DNA of 64,000 bases from Marinifilum sp. D737 (GTDB taxonomy: Bacteria; Bacteroidota; Bacteroidia; Bacteroidales; Marinifilaceae): positions 62,001 through 126,000 of the forward strand of contig NZ_JANQCD010000010.1 in the NCBI RefSeq assembly GCF_026672275.1. The letters are read 5' to 3'. Made by a program: the position numbers and the translations under genes. Below are positions 37,461 to 46,097 of this stretch, piece by piece. The notes below the pieces were generated by a model. It saw nothing but the letters and a program-made list of their open reading frames with translations, was not told the DNA's origin and did no database searches. Positions within the stretch are counted from its first letter, which is position 1. Each line of letters begins with the position of its first letter.

Positions 37461-38232
37461 TGTAAATCCTCCCATCTAGTTTAGCCGATACTTTTTCTCC
37501 TTTTTTGTGCTTCTCGCTCATGTGTTTAATGATTTCCGAACGCAACAATCGGTGCATATGTCGAAATGTTTTGCGCTTTTCGAAGGCAGTAAATCCGCCA
37601 CCACCATTAACCAGGTAGTCAACACTCATTACATGATATATTTTCGTAGGCTCAACTGGCATTCCATCCACAAGAATGTTTATCGCTTTTCTGTCTTTAA
37701 TGCCCATTTTCGCTCCACTTATGCCTTCGCCACCAAAGTAAGCAACGCGTTGAAACAATTCTATTAGCTGTTTTCCTTCCATTCCAACAATCACCAACTT
37801 GTTCTTAAAAGGCAACATCTCGTATACCCTTCCGGTAGATATTTCTCCCTTCGATAATGAGGTTCTAATTCCTCCCATATTCAACAAAGCCACATCAACC
37901 CCATGCTTTAATTGCTTCTCTTTGCAAAAATCGTTACCAATTTCGAACATGGCATCGACAAGGTAGTTGGATAATAAACCTTCTGGTTTACCCGTTACCA
38001 TATCCATTTCGGCCACCGAAATAATGGTATTCATTTCCCCATCCAACTGGTGTTTATACAGATTGATCAGGTTGGTTAAGCTGGTATCCTTTGCTGATAT
38101 CTGATCCAGATCAGCATTAATAGTGTAATGTGATTCTACCTTATCGGTAGTTTGCTTCGAACTGCCCGCACAGGAACTTAAGCCTGCAGCAATCAAAACA
38201 ATAAAGAGTGATTTGATTAAATTTCTTCTCAT
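37450..38232 (-). CDS. 5'-nucleotidase C-terminal domain lipoprotein (UshA C-terminal-like)
   Basis: From the ATG at 38232 the protein has 260 residues with a lipobox (LSSC); an upstream GTG at 38250 is less likely because it would only add six residues before the signal peptide. It contains the substrate-specificity domain of 5'-nucleotidases: GLLSNYLVDAM, ALLNMGGIRTSLSKGEI, MLPFKNKLVIVGMEGKQL and a YHVMSVDYLVNGGGGF aromatic-loop motif. No metal-binding half is present. It is translated just ahead of the metallophosphatase gene, so the usual two-domain enzyme is split and reversed in order. Confidence 0.92.
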   Translation of the reverse strand: MRRNLIKSLFIVLIAAGLSSCAGSSKQTTDKVESHYTINADLDQISAKDTSLTNLINLYKHQLDGEMNTIISVAEMDMVTGKPEGLLSNYLVDAMFEIGNDFCKEKQLKHGVDVALLNMGGIRTSLSKGEISTGRVYEMLPFKNKLVIVGMEGKQLIELFQRVAYFGGEGISGAKMGIKDRKAINILVDGMPVEPTKIYHVMSVDYLVNGGGGFTAFEKRKTFRHMHRLLRSEIIKHMSEKHKKGEKVSAKLDGRIYNVE

Positions 38233-38474
38233 GTTAAAAATAAAATACACTTTAGTCTTTTATTGACCGGTAAAATTATAAATATTCAATTATCATCTGC
38301 AAATAATCGACAATATCAGTTCACATTTAATACTACAATTGGCATAATACTCTCTTTACATGATATCATGCAAGAATGGTATTAAACATCAATCAGAATA
38401 AATATTCTCTGATACATTTATAAAATGGTTTATTGTGGTATGATTTTCAATAAAAATCAATTGAATTGACCCGA

Positions 38475-39539
38475 TTAAAAATCAATTGTAAGCTGCATAG
38501 GTTCCGATTCGTCAATTCTGTTCGAAACAGATAATCCGATTAGACGAATGCTTGTTTTCAGCTGTTCCTGATCCAAGAGCTCTTCTGCAAGTTTTTGAAT
38601 CATTTCTTCACCTTCAAGTACCGGCAAAAGCGTTCTGCTTCTTGTTTCCTGCTCGAAGTTACTATATTTTAGTTTTAAAGTTAAGGTTCTGCCCCTAAAT
38701 CCACTTTTTTCCAATCTTCGAACCAACGATTCAGTCGTTTTCTTCAGGTCTTTTTTAATCTCCTGTGTATCGATTAAATCATTTCGATAGGTATGTTCGG
38801 TTCCAACCGATTTCCTGATTCGATTTGGGTTTACAGGTCTGTCATCAATCCCCCTGGCAATATTGTAATAATAGGCTCCATTCTTTCCAAACAATCTGCT
38901 CAAATCCAAAAGACTTCTCTCTTTTAAATCTTTTCCCCTAAAAATACCAATTTTGTGCATTTTATCAGCTGTAACCTTACCAACTCCATAAAATTTGTCA
39001 ATTTGCAAATCGTTGATAAAACTCTCGATATCCTTGGGTGGAATCACAAACAATCCATCGGGCTTGTTTACATCCGAAGCAATTTTAGCCAGAAATTTAT
39101 TTACCGATATTCCCGCTGAAGCGGTCAAATCAGTCTCCTCTTTAATACGTGCTTTTATCTCCTGGGCAATTAATGTAGCCGAAGGCAGATTCTTCTTGTT
39201 GTGGGTAACATCCAAAAACGCCTCATCGATAGAAAGCGGTTCAACCAAATCGGTATACTCATAAAAAATGCTCATAATTTGATTGGACACCTCCTTGTAA
39301 CGATCATGACGCCCACGAACAAAAATCAAGTGTGGACAGCGCTTTTTTGCAATTTTTGAAGGCATAGCAGAGCGCACTCCAAACTTCCGTGCTTCGTAAC
39401 TTGCAGCTGCAACAACTCCCCTATCTCCATCACCTCCAACAGCTATGGGTTTATTGCGCAATTCAGGATTATCCCTTTGCTCCACCGAAGCAAAAAAGGC
39501 ATCCATATCAATGTGAATTATCTTTCGAATCTCGTCCAT
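38475..39539 (-). CDS. dinB: DNA polymerase IV
   Basis: From the ATG at 39539 the protein has 354 residues; an in-frame TTG at 39575 would add twelve residues before the conserved start. Y-family polymerase motifs are all present: IIHIDMDAFFASVEQ with the first catalytic Asp, SYEARKFGVRSAMP, and SIDEAFLDVT with the Asp-Glu pair. The helix-hairpin-helix region follows (FYGVGKVTADKMHKIGI), then the little finger domain. There is no beta-clamp-like tail clearly visible beyond LTIDF at the end. It performs error-prone lesion bypass; no LexA box was recognised upstream. Confidence 0.95.
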   Translation of the reverse strand: MDEIRKIIHIDMDAFFASVEQRDNPELRNKPIAVGGDGDRGVVAAASYEARKFGVRSAMPSKIAKKRCPHLIFVRGRHDRYKEVSNQIMSIFYEYTDLVEPLSIDEAFLDVTHNKKNLPSATLIAQEIKARIKEETDLTASAGISVNKFLAKIASDVNKPDGLFVIPPKDIESFINDLQIDKFYGVGKVTADKMHKIGIFRGKDLKERSLLDLSRLFGKNGAYYYNIARGIDDRPVNPNRIRKSVGTEHTYRNDLIDTQEIKKDLKKTTESLVRRLEKSGFRGRTLTLKLKYSNFEQETRSRTLLPVLEGEEMIQKLAEELLDQEQLKTSIRLIGLSVSNRIDESEPMQLTIDF

Positions 39540-39646
39540 ATTTCCTCTGCAAATATTTGAATAATCATGAGGCAATCAAAAAATAATCGCTGTCATTTTT
39601 GTAATTTTACGTCCAATTTCAAATTATACAAGCAAGTCAACAGAAA

Positions 39647-41158
39647 GTGAATAAAATCAAAGATCTTACTTCAGGAAATATCTTTACACAAATTGTAAAA
39701 TTGGCAATTCCAATTATTGCTACTTCGTTTGTGCAAATGGCCTATAACATGACGGATATGGCCTGGCTGGGGCATGTTGGAAAGGAAACGGTTAGTGCAG
39801 TTGGAATGGCTCTATACCTGGTTTGGTTTGGTACATCCTTAATGTATATTACCAAAATTGGAGCCGAAGTTGGTATCTCACAATCCATTGGCAGAAAAAA
39901 CATGGATGATGCCAGATCTTTTGTGAAGAATGCTTTTAGTTTGTCATTGCTGTTGTCAACTGCATTTGCTGCCATTGTATGGATTTTTGCCCATCCAATT
40001 ATCAGCACCTTCAATATCGAAAGTGATTTTGTAAATCAAACTGCAGTTGACTACCTAAGATTTGTTGCTTTTGGTATGCCATTTACCTTCTCAAATATTA
40101 GCATCTCGGGAATTTACAATGGAATTGGGAACACCCGAACACCTTTCATTGTCAATACAATTGGATTGATCATGAACATCATTCTCGATCCGATTTTGAT
40201 ATTTGGCTGGGGCGATATTCCCGCTATGGGAGCCAAAGGAGCCGCCATTGCAACAGTTGGTTCTCAGTTCACAGTGTTTATAATATTCATTTACAACCTG
40301 TACATCAGGCAAAATCCATTATCCGTTAAAAACTACATTGGCAAATTGCAGCATCAATACTTGCAACCGATATTTAAAGTTGGAGGGCCTGTGGCACTAC
40401 AGTCGGTTTGTTTTGCATTTCTAGCCATGATTCTTGCAAGAGTTCTAAACAATATTGCAGAAGGAAATGAAGTCCCATTTGCAGTTCAATCCATAGGAGC
40501 ACAAATTGAAGCCCTTTCCTGGATGACAGCTTTGGGTTTCTCAACAGCTCTTGGAACTTTTACCGGTCAGAACTATGGAGCGGGCAAATGGGATCGCATT
40601 CAAAAAGGATTTTTCATTACCCTTGCCATTGCAGGTTTTATAGGATTAATTAGTACTGCATTATTCTTGTTTTTGGGTGAACCAATTTTTGGATTGTTCA
40701 TGAAAGAAAGTGAGCAAGGGGTTGTTCAGTTGGGTATTGTCTACCTCATCATCCTGAGTTTTTCTCAGGTATTCATGAGCATTGAAATTACAGCTACAGG
40801 AGCATTCAATGGAGTGGGTCGAGCAATTCCTCCAGCTATTGTGGGGATTATTGGTAATGTACTTCGCATTCCTTTTGCATTTCTGTTTAGTTATACTTTA
40901 TTAGATTTATTGCCATTGTTTCAGGGCTGGATATCCTCTGAATATGTACAGGTAACCGGCGTATGGTGGGGCGTGACATTGTCAAGTATTTTAAAGGGAA
41001 GTATTCTCTTTTTCTGGTTTTTGATATTGCTTCACAAGCATCCTGAAAATGATTATCCATTACCATTTCAAAAGTTCTGGATTCGGCTTTTACCAAGCAG
41101 ATTGCGCCAAACATCAATTGTAATTAACCCGTTAAAAGATGAAAAATTAAACGGATGA
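39647..41158 (+). CDS. MATE family multidrug/cation efflux pump
   Basis: This 503-residue protein has twelve predicted helices and two MATE repeats. The first repeat starts GNIFTQIVKLAIPIIATSFVQMAYNMTDMAWLGHVG, a textbook MATE opening, and the second starts near FKVGGPVALQSVCFAFLAMILAR. The start is a GTG at 39647; the next ATG lies within helix 1, so GTG is needed. It exports drugs or organic cations using Na+ or H+. The stop overlaps the start of mnmD (ATGA), so they are co-translated. Confidence 0.93.
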   Translation: MNKIKDLTSGNIFTQIVKLAIPIIATSFVQMAYNMTDMAWLGHVGKETVSAVGMALYLVWFGTSLMYITKIGAEVGISQSIGRKNMDDARSFVKNAFSLSLLLSTAFAAIVWIFAHPIISTFNIESDFVNQTAVDYLRFVAFGMPFTFSNISISGIYNGIGNTRTPFIVNTIGLIMNIILDPILIFGWGDIPAMGAKGAAIATVGSQFTVFIIFIYNLYIRQNPLSVKNYIGKLQHQYLQPIFKVGGPVALQSVCFAFLAMILARVLNNIAEGNEVPFAVQSIGAQIEALSWMTALGFSTALGTFTGQNYGAGKWDRIQKGFFITLAIAGFIGLISTALFLFLGEPIFGLFMKESEQGVVQLGIVYLIILSFSQVFMSIEITATGAFNGVGRAIPPAIVGIIGNVLRIPFAFLFSYTLLDLLPLFQGWISSEYVQVTGVWWGVTLSSILKGSILFFWFLILLHKHPENDYPLPFQKFWIRLLPSRLRQTSIVINPLKDEKLNG

Positions 41159-41859
41159 AAAAATTAAAAAGGGAGCTTAAAGTAACTGAGGATGGTTCTC
41201 ATACATTCTATATGCCCGATTTGGATGAGCATTATCACTCTACCCATGGGGCCAGGCAGGAATCGATGCATATTTTCCTGAACGCAGGATTTCATTTCTC
41301 ACAGCAGGATCCATTACACATTCTGGAAATTGGTTTTGGAACGGGATTAAATTGTTTTTTAACGGTAAAGGAAGCAGAAAAGCTTAATAGAAAGGTAATT
41401 TACCATTCCATAGAACTTTATCCCCTGGAAAAAGAATTGGTTCAGGATCTGAATTATGCTGATCCATCTGATGAAGCATCTTGCGAAATGTTTCAAAGGC
41501 TGCATTCCTGCGAGTGGAATACAGATGTTCAAATCAATGAAAACTTTACATTGCGCAAATTGCAAGGAGATTTAATTGAATACATGTTTTCATCAAAATA
41601 TGATTTGGTATACTTCGATGCCTTTGCACCTGATGTGCAACCGGACCTATGGAGCCAGGATATTTTTGAAAAAATCTATCATGCAGCCAATTCAGAAGCC
41701 ATACTAACTACCTATTGTACCAAGGGAATTGTAAAAAGAGCCTTACGTGCTGCCGGTTTTCAGGTAAAACGACTTCCCGGACCTCCAGGTAAAAGACAAA
41801 TGCTTCGTGCCACCCGCATTGATGATTTTGAATCAGCAAAAGCAAACGAACAACTGTAA
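41155..41859 (+). CDS. mnmD: tRNA 5-methylaminomethyl-2-thiouridine methyltransferase MnmD
   Basis: This 234-residue SAM-dependent methyltransferase completes mnm5s2U34 in tRNA. Typical motifs are GSHTFYMPDLDEHYHSTHGARQE at the N-terminus, the SAM loop LEIGFGTGLN, the acidic YFDAFAPDVQPDLW active-site segment, and the C-terminal TYCTKGIVKRALRAAGF and PGPPGKRQMLRA. It lacks the FAD-dependent MnmC1 half, as usual outside Proteobacteria. Coupled by a 4-base overlap to the MATE gene; no functional link is evident. Confidence 0.93.
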   Translation: MKKLKRELKVTEDGSHTFYMPDLDEHYHSTHGARQESMHIFLNAGFHFSQQDPLHILEIGFGTGLNCFLTVKEAEKLNRKVIYHSIELYPLEKELVQDLNYADPSDEASCEMFQRLHSCEWNTDVQINENFTLRKLQGDLIEYMFSSKYDLVYFDAFAPDVQPDLWSQDIFEKIYHAANSEAILTTYCTKGIVKRALRAAGFQVKRLPGPPGKRQMLRATRIDDFESAKANEQL

Positions 41860-41975
41860 AAAAAACTTAAATTCATGTGCAGTTTCGCATATGTGAAGGA
41901 AAAGCCTTACCTTAGTCGATCTTTATGATCACATTAATCATAAATCAAAAAGAAAATAACAAATAATTATATAAA

Positions 41976-42578
41976 ATGAAGTACACAGAAGAACAAGATA
42001 AGGTATCTTATTGCCTTGGATTAAGCATCGCAAGCAACCTAATTACATCAGGAGTAAAAACCATTAGCACTGAGCCATTCATGGAAGCACTTGATGCTGC
42101 GTTCAATGGTAAAATGCCAGAACTTTCTCCAGAAGAAGCAAACCAAATCCTTCAAGAATTCTTTACCAAAGTTCAAGAAGAGCAAGCTGGTGCAGCAATC
42201 GAAGCTGGAAAAAAATTCTTAGCTGAAAATGCTAAAAAAGAAGGTGTAACTGCTCTTGAAAGTGGTCTTCAGTATGAAATCATTACAGAAGGTAATGGTG
42301 ATTTACCAAAAGGTACTGATAGCGTAAAATGTCACTACCATGGTACTTTGATTGATGGAACAGTTTTCGATAGCTCTGTTAACAGAGGTGAGCCTGCTAC
42401 ATTCCCAGTGAATGGTGTGATTGCAGGATGGGTTGAAGCTCTTCAATTAATGCCTGTTGGATCGAAATGGAAATTATATGTTCCTTCTGATTTGGCTTAC
42501 GGTGCTCAAGGTGCTGGTAACTTAATCGGTCCTCACACAACTCTTATTTTTGAAGTTGAGTTGTTAGAAATCGTATAA
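41976..42578 (+). CDS. Cytosolic FKBP-type peptidyl-prolyl isomerase
   Basis: This 200-residue protein has no signal peptide. Residues about 1-80 form a Mip/FkpA-like helical dimerisation domain (KVSYCLGLSIASNLITSG) and residues about 90-200 the FKBP domain with VKCHYHGTLIDGTVFDSS, IAGWVEALQLMPVGSKW and a C-terminal TLIFEVELLEI. It speeds prolyl isomerisation. The following gene encodes a lipoprotein paralogue 24 bases on, giving one cytosolic and one exported copy. Confidence 0.94.
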   Translation: MKYTEEQDKVSYCLGLSIASNLITSGVKTISTEPFMEALDAAFNGKMPELSPEEANQILQEFFTKVQEEQAGAAIEAGKKFLAENAKKEGVTALESGLQYEIITEGNGDLPKGTDSVKCHYHGTLIDGTVFDSSVNRGEPATFPVNGVIAGWVEALQLMPVGSKWKLYVPSDLAYGAQGAGNLIGPHTTLIFEVELLEIV

Positions 42579-42602
42579 TAATAAACCAAAATAGAACGCA
42601 AA

Positions 42603-43307
42603 ATGAAACTAAAAGCATTGTCTCTTGCACTTGGATTAGGTGCTATGACCCTTGTTTCTTGTAACCAAAATGGGAACAAGGATGTTGCCTTAAATAATCA
42701 AATTGATTCTGTTAGTTACGCTATTGGTATTAACTTCGGAACAAACCTTAAGAAGAGCAATATCACTGAATTTAACGAAGCAGCTATTCTTGCTGGTATT
42801 TATGATGTGATTGATGAAGATTCTTTGAAAATTGAATTGCGTGAAAGCGGATCTGTAATCAACACTTACATGAGAGATCTTCAGGCAAAAGTTGGTGAAG
42901 AAAATATCGCTAAAGGTGAAAAATTCTTATCTGAGAATGCTAAAAAAGAAGGTGTAGTAACTACAGCTAGCGGCTTACAATACCGAGTAATTTCAGAAGG
43001 AACTGGTGAAAAACCAGCTGCTACTGATCAGGTAAAAGTTCACTACCGTGGAACAACTATCGACGGTAAAGAGTTTGATTCTTCTTACAAAACCAACAAG
43101 CCTGCTACTTTTGCTGCAAACCGCGTAATTAAAGGTTGGACTGAAGCACTTCAGTTAATGCCTGTTGGTTCTAAGTACGAATTGTTCATTCCTGCTAAAT
43201 TGGCTTATGGTCCTCGTGGTGCAGGTGGAGCTATTGGTCCAAACGAAACTTTGATTTTCGAAGTTGAACTTTTGGAAATTGTAACACCAGCAGAACCTAA
43301 AAAATAA
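42603..43307 (+). CDS. FKBP-type peptidyl-prolyl isomerase lipoprotein
   Basis: This 234-residue protein starts with a signal peptide and lipobox (LVSC), a helical dimerisation domain at about 30-115 (VSYAIGINFGTNLKKS) and an FKBP domain at about 120-230 (VKVHYRGTTIDGKEFDSS, IKGWTEALQLMPVGSKY, LIFEVELLEIV). It is a periplasmic or surface folding factor. The strong similarity to the preceding gene points to tandem duplication followed by relocation of one product. A GNRA-looped terminator ends the transcript. Confidence 0.94.
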   Translation: MKLKALSLALGLGAMTLVSCNQNGNKDVALNNQIDSVSYAIGINFGTNLKKSNITEFNEAAILAGIYDVIDEDSLKIELRESGSVINTYMRDLQAKVGEENIAKGEKFLSENAKKEGVVTTASGLQYRVISEGTGEKPAATDQVKVHYRGTTIDGKEFDSSYKTNKPATFAANRVIKGWTEALQLMPVGSKYELFIPAKLAYGPRGAGGAIGPNETLIFEVELLEIVTPAEPKK

Positions 43308-43692
43308 TTGACCTGTAGTTTCAGGACAATATATTAAAAACAGAGCCCCTTTTGATGAAAATCGAAAGGGGTTTTTTGGCTCTTATACCATTTAAATATT
43401 AAAGTGTGCAGGTATAATACCAACACATTTTCAATCCCGAAATTCGGGATTAGAAGTGAAACGCTCTAAAGACGTATTTTGAATGGTAATTGGCATCAAC
43501 TATTTCTAAAAAAACTTGACTTACATTTCCACTTACGGATTCATATCTCAGGTTGACAATTTTTTAAGCCCATATCTTTTTTTTAGATTTGCATACTTTT
43601 GCAACTACCAAGACGATGTTGTAAATTTAAAATCTTGTTTTCACCTTTTGAAAACTAATAAAACTGTATAATAACCAATAAAATAAATAGTC
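43308..43692. other. Intergenic region with terminator and repeat relics
   Basis: A 385-base gap. It contains the FKBP terminator, a TTATACC/GGTATAA inverted repeat (43383-43389 and 43411-43417), a CCCGAAATTCGGG hairpin near 43438 and -7-like boxes (TAGATTTG at 43584, TACTTTTG at 43594) ahead of the cyclophilin gene. No gene is supported. Confidence 0.6.
43346..43377 (+). terminator. Intrinsic terminator of the FKBP operon
   Basis: Eleven-base stem 43346-43356 with 43361-43371 (one G-U), loop GAAA, then T6. Confidence 0.9.
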
Positions 43693-44127
43693 ATGTACGC
43701 TGAAATTCATACCGAAAAAGGAGTGATGAAAGTAGAATTCTACGAGAAAGACGCTCCAAAAACTGTTGAAAATTTTGTAAACCTATCGGAATCCGGATTT
43801 TACGACGGACTAAATTTCCACCGTGTAATTCCTAGCTTTGTTATTCAAGGTGGTTGCCCTGATGGAACTGGTGCTGGCGGACCAGGTTATTCAATCGACT
43901 GTGAGTTGGATGGAGACAACCAATATCACGACAGAGGAGTTCTTTCTATGGCACACGCTGGTAGAAACACAGGTGGATCGCAATTTTTCATTTGCCACAA
44001 CCGTGACAACACTTCTCACTTAGACAGAAACCATACTTGTTTTGGTAAAGTTGTTGAAGGTCTTGATGTGATTGATGACATCCGTGCTGGCGACAAAATC
44101 GAAAAAGTTGTAATCATTAAAGAGTAA
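43693..44127 (+). CDS. Cyclophilin-type peptidyl-prolyl isomerase
   Basis: This 144-residue protein is a compact cytosolic cyclophilin. It shows VEFYEKDAPKTVENFVNL, the catalytic segment FHRVIPSFVIQGG with the essential Arg, LSMAHAGRNTGGSQFFI and the DRNHTCFGKVVEGLDV tail. No signal peptide is present. It precedes a DUF3127 gene by 24 bases and is likely co-transcribed with it. Confidence 0.95.
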   Translation: MYAEIHTEKGVMKVEFYEKDAPKTVENFVNLSESGFYDGLNFHRVIPSFVIQGGCPDGTGAGGPGYSIDCELDGDNQYHDRGVLSMAHAGRNTGGSQFFICHNRDNTSHLDRNHTCFGKVVEGLDVIDDIRAGDKIEKVVIIKE

Positions 44128-44151
44128 TTCCTAAAAGATAATTAGATACAG

Positions 44152-44523
44152 ATGAATTTTGAAATCAACGGAAAAGTAATCGTTAAAGATGACACTCAAC
44201 AAATTAGCGATCGCTTTAAAAAAAGAGAGTTTGTAATTGAAGTAGAAAATGAAAGAAATTCAGAATGGAACGATTTCATTAAATTCCAATTAACTCAAGA
44301 CAGATGTGACCTTTTGGAACCAATTTCTTTGAATGAAGAAATTAAAGTTTCTTTTAACATTCGCGGTCGCAAATGGGAAAAAGATGGAAGAGTAAACTAC
44401 TTCTCTAATTTGGAAGCTTGGAGAATTGAGAAAGTACAAGCTGAAGCAGCAATTCCTGAAATGCCGGAATTTACTGCAGATGATGTACCACCTGCTCCAG
44501 AAGAAGACGATCTTCCTTTTTAA
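44152..44523 (+). CDS. DUF3127 domain protein
   Basis: This 123-residue protein is an OB-like small domain typical of Bacteroidota (residues about 1-90: INGKVIVKDDTQQISDRFKKREFVIE, NIRGRKWEKDGRVNYFSNLEAWRIE) with an acidic C-terminal tail that ends in DDLPF. The tail resembles the acidic tip of single-stranded DNA-binding proteins, whose terminal phenylalanine binds partners. A nucleic-acid-related role is inferred only from this resemblance; the family's function is not known to me. Confidence 0.88.
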   Translation: MNFEINGKVIVKDDTQQISDRFKKREFVIEVENERNSEWNDFIKFQLTQDRCDLLEPISLNEEIKVSFNIRGRKWEKDGRVNYFSNLEAWRIEKVQAEAAIPEMPEFTADDVPPAPEEDDLPF

Positions 44524-44536
44524 TTAAAAATATACG

Positions 44537-44564
44537 AACCCATTCCAATCGGAATGGGTTTTTT
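44537..44564 (+). terminator. Intrinsic terminator after the DUF3127 gene
   Basis: Ten-base perfect stem AACCCATTCC/GGAATGGGTT (44537-44546, 44551-44560) with loop AATC and a T-run. Confidence 0.9.
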
Positions 44565-44675
44565 AATTGCTGGTGTTGAATAATTTTGCGCATAAAAAAA
44601 CTGCCCTTCGCATGAAGAGCAGCTTATCGTCAAAAAAATTATTGAAAATCCGGTTGGCACCGGCTGTGTTTGAAC

Positions 44676-45101
44676 TTATCTAAAGTGAATATATTTATTC
44701 ATAATTTTATCAAAGGCTGCCAAAGAAGCCATGGCAACTACTACAATGTAAACAATTACAGGAACCTTCGACAAGCTAACAAAAACTCCATTCAACAATT
44801 GATTAATTGGCGTTAAAAATAATTTATCCAGTTGTGTAAAAAATGGATGCTCCAAATCACTAACCAAGGTTCTTACATCGGTTCCCAGTAATATTATTGC
44901 CAATACTACTATTAAGCCAATAATTCCTAACCATTGCTTTCTTGATCTTGTTTGTTTTACTTCAATTGGCTTTGCCAACCAATCTTGCATCACATCATCC
45001 ATTACCTTGTTGGTAAACCCCTCTGATGGTTCTTCCAACTCCACATCCTTCATTAATTTTTTAATGAATTCGTCTTTATAGATATCTTCTTGCTTGTTCA
45101 T
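44676..45101 (-). CDS. Two-helix membrane protein next to ECF sigma factor (putative anti-sigma)
   Basis: This 141-residue protein begins with a cytosolic segment of about 58 residues (EDIYKDEFIKKLMKDVELEEPSEGFTNKVMDD). Two membrane helices follow at about 59-74 and 112-130 and a short tail (KIMNKYIHFR). It starts 20 bases after the sigma factor's stop in the same operon. No zinc-binding anti-sigma (HxxxCxxC) motif is present. Its place and topology suggest it binds and restrains the sigma factor at the membrane; this is inference. No other family recognised. Confidence 0.8.
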   Translation of the reverse strand: MNKQEDIYKDEFIKKLMKDVELEEPSEGFTNKVMDDVMQDWLAKPIEVKQTRSRKQWLGIIGLIVVLAIILLGTDVRTLVSDLEHPFFTQLDKLFLTPINQLLNGVFVSLSKVPVIVYIVVVAMASLAAFDKIMNKYIHFR

Positions 45102-45121
45102 GGTTTTCTTGTTTCAAAGAT

Positions 45122-45697
45122 CTATAATATTGTTTTTAGCTCTCCGTGTAAAATTGTTTCCAATTGGGAATACAATTTTTTTCTCGCACGATGCAGCTTT
45201 ACTTTCACGTTTGACTGGCTTAATCCGGTAACTTCACAAACTTCTTCTACCGAATTTTCTTCCAGATAAAATAGAGTTAATAATGTCCTGTCTTCAGCAT
45301 TCATCTGTTGCAAAGCCTTCGTTAGGTACTTTTTCCTTTCATCTGAACGAAGTTCTTGCAATGCCGATTGAGTCGATTTAATATTTACAGATGCTGAATA
45401 ATCTTCATCAATCGAGCTTACATCAAGCTTTTTTTTTCTCAATCTAGATATTGCTGTATTGTAGATGATTCTATACACCCAAGTTGAAAATTTGGCATCT
45501 CCTTTATAGGTATCCAATGCTTGATAAGCCTTTAGGAAAGCATCTTGAGCAACCTCTTCGGCATCTTCTCTACTTCCCATTAACTGCAAAGCCACATTAA
45601 AAGCCATTTTCTTGTATTTATCAACAAGAACAGCATATGCACCAGGATCACCTTCCTTTATTTTCGCAATATAATAGCTATCTCTTTTTAATGCCAT
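45122..45697 (-). CDS. ECF-type RNA polymerase sigma factor
   Basis: This 191-residue protein has sigma region 2 (about residues 20-95: FNVALQLMGSREDAEEVAQDAFLKAYQAL, FSTWVYRIIYNTAISRLRKK) and region 4 (about 130-185: LTLFYLEENSVEEVCEVTGLSQSNVKVKLHRARKKL), joined by a short linker and lacking regions 1 and 3. The likely membrane anti-sigma follows. A promoter TGTAAC-N17-CGTC lies upstream on its own strand at 45935-45961, and copies stand before the divergent DUF6249 gene and the DUF4097 gene at 28317, so it probably controls itself and those genes. The trigger is likely an envelope stress. Confidence 0.95.
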   Translation of the reverse strand: MALKRDSYYIAKIKEGDPGAYAVLVDKYKKMAFNVALQLMGSREDAEEVAQDAFLKAYQALDTYKGDAKFSTWVYRIIYNTAISRLRKKKLDVSSIDEDYSASVNIKSTQSALQELRSDERKKYLTKALQQMNAEDRTLLTLFYLEENSVEEVCEVTGLSQSNVKVKLHRARKKLYSQLETILHGELKTIL

Positions 45698-45934
45698 ATT
45701 AAATCAAACTTTCAACTCTCAACAAAATCTCATCAATTAAAAAGACAGTTCTTTGTCGAAAAATGTTGCTTCAAAATCAAAATTTAAACTTTTTATACCG
45801 ATTATTAATTCGTAAAAGCTATTTGTTCCTAATACCTAACTCATTATATATCGGCATTTCAATTTAATATTTCTCTGTTTCGCATTAAGCTCACAGCGAA
45901 AGTTAAATGGTTTAATTGAATCATCTGTAACTTA

Positions 45935-45961
45935 GACGCACAAGTATTCGGTTCGGTTACA
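45935..45961 (-). promoter_or_regulatory. ECF promoter of the sigma factor operon
   Basis: On the minus strand TGTAAC (45961-45956), 17-base spacer, CGTC (45938-45935). The box and the following CGA are shared with the promoter at 46071. Confidence 0.75.
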
Positions 45962-46070
45962 GACTAGAGAAAATAAGTTCAATATTTCTTTTTTCACACT
46001 CAACACATGCAAGTTAAACTAATGATTTTCATCCAAATAATTTATCACGTTAAAACTTTCTTAAAATATT

Positions 46071-46097
46071 TTGTAACCGATTTAAAAAAGGTGGCGT
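46071..46097 (+). promoter_or_regulatory. ECF promoter of the DUF6249 gene
   Basis: TGTAAC (46071-46076), 17-base spacer, CGTC (46094-46097) followed by ATAA, as in the DUF4097 promoter. Confidence 0.75.

Noticed and set aside
45926-45931. A further TGTAAC on the plus strand opposite the sigma promoter
   Set aside because: Seventeen bases downstream there is CGGT and not CGTC, so it is not counted as a fourth promoter.
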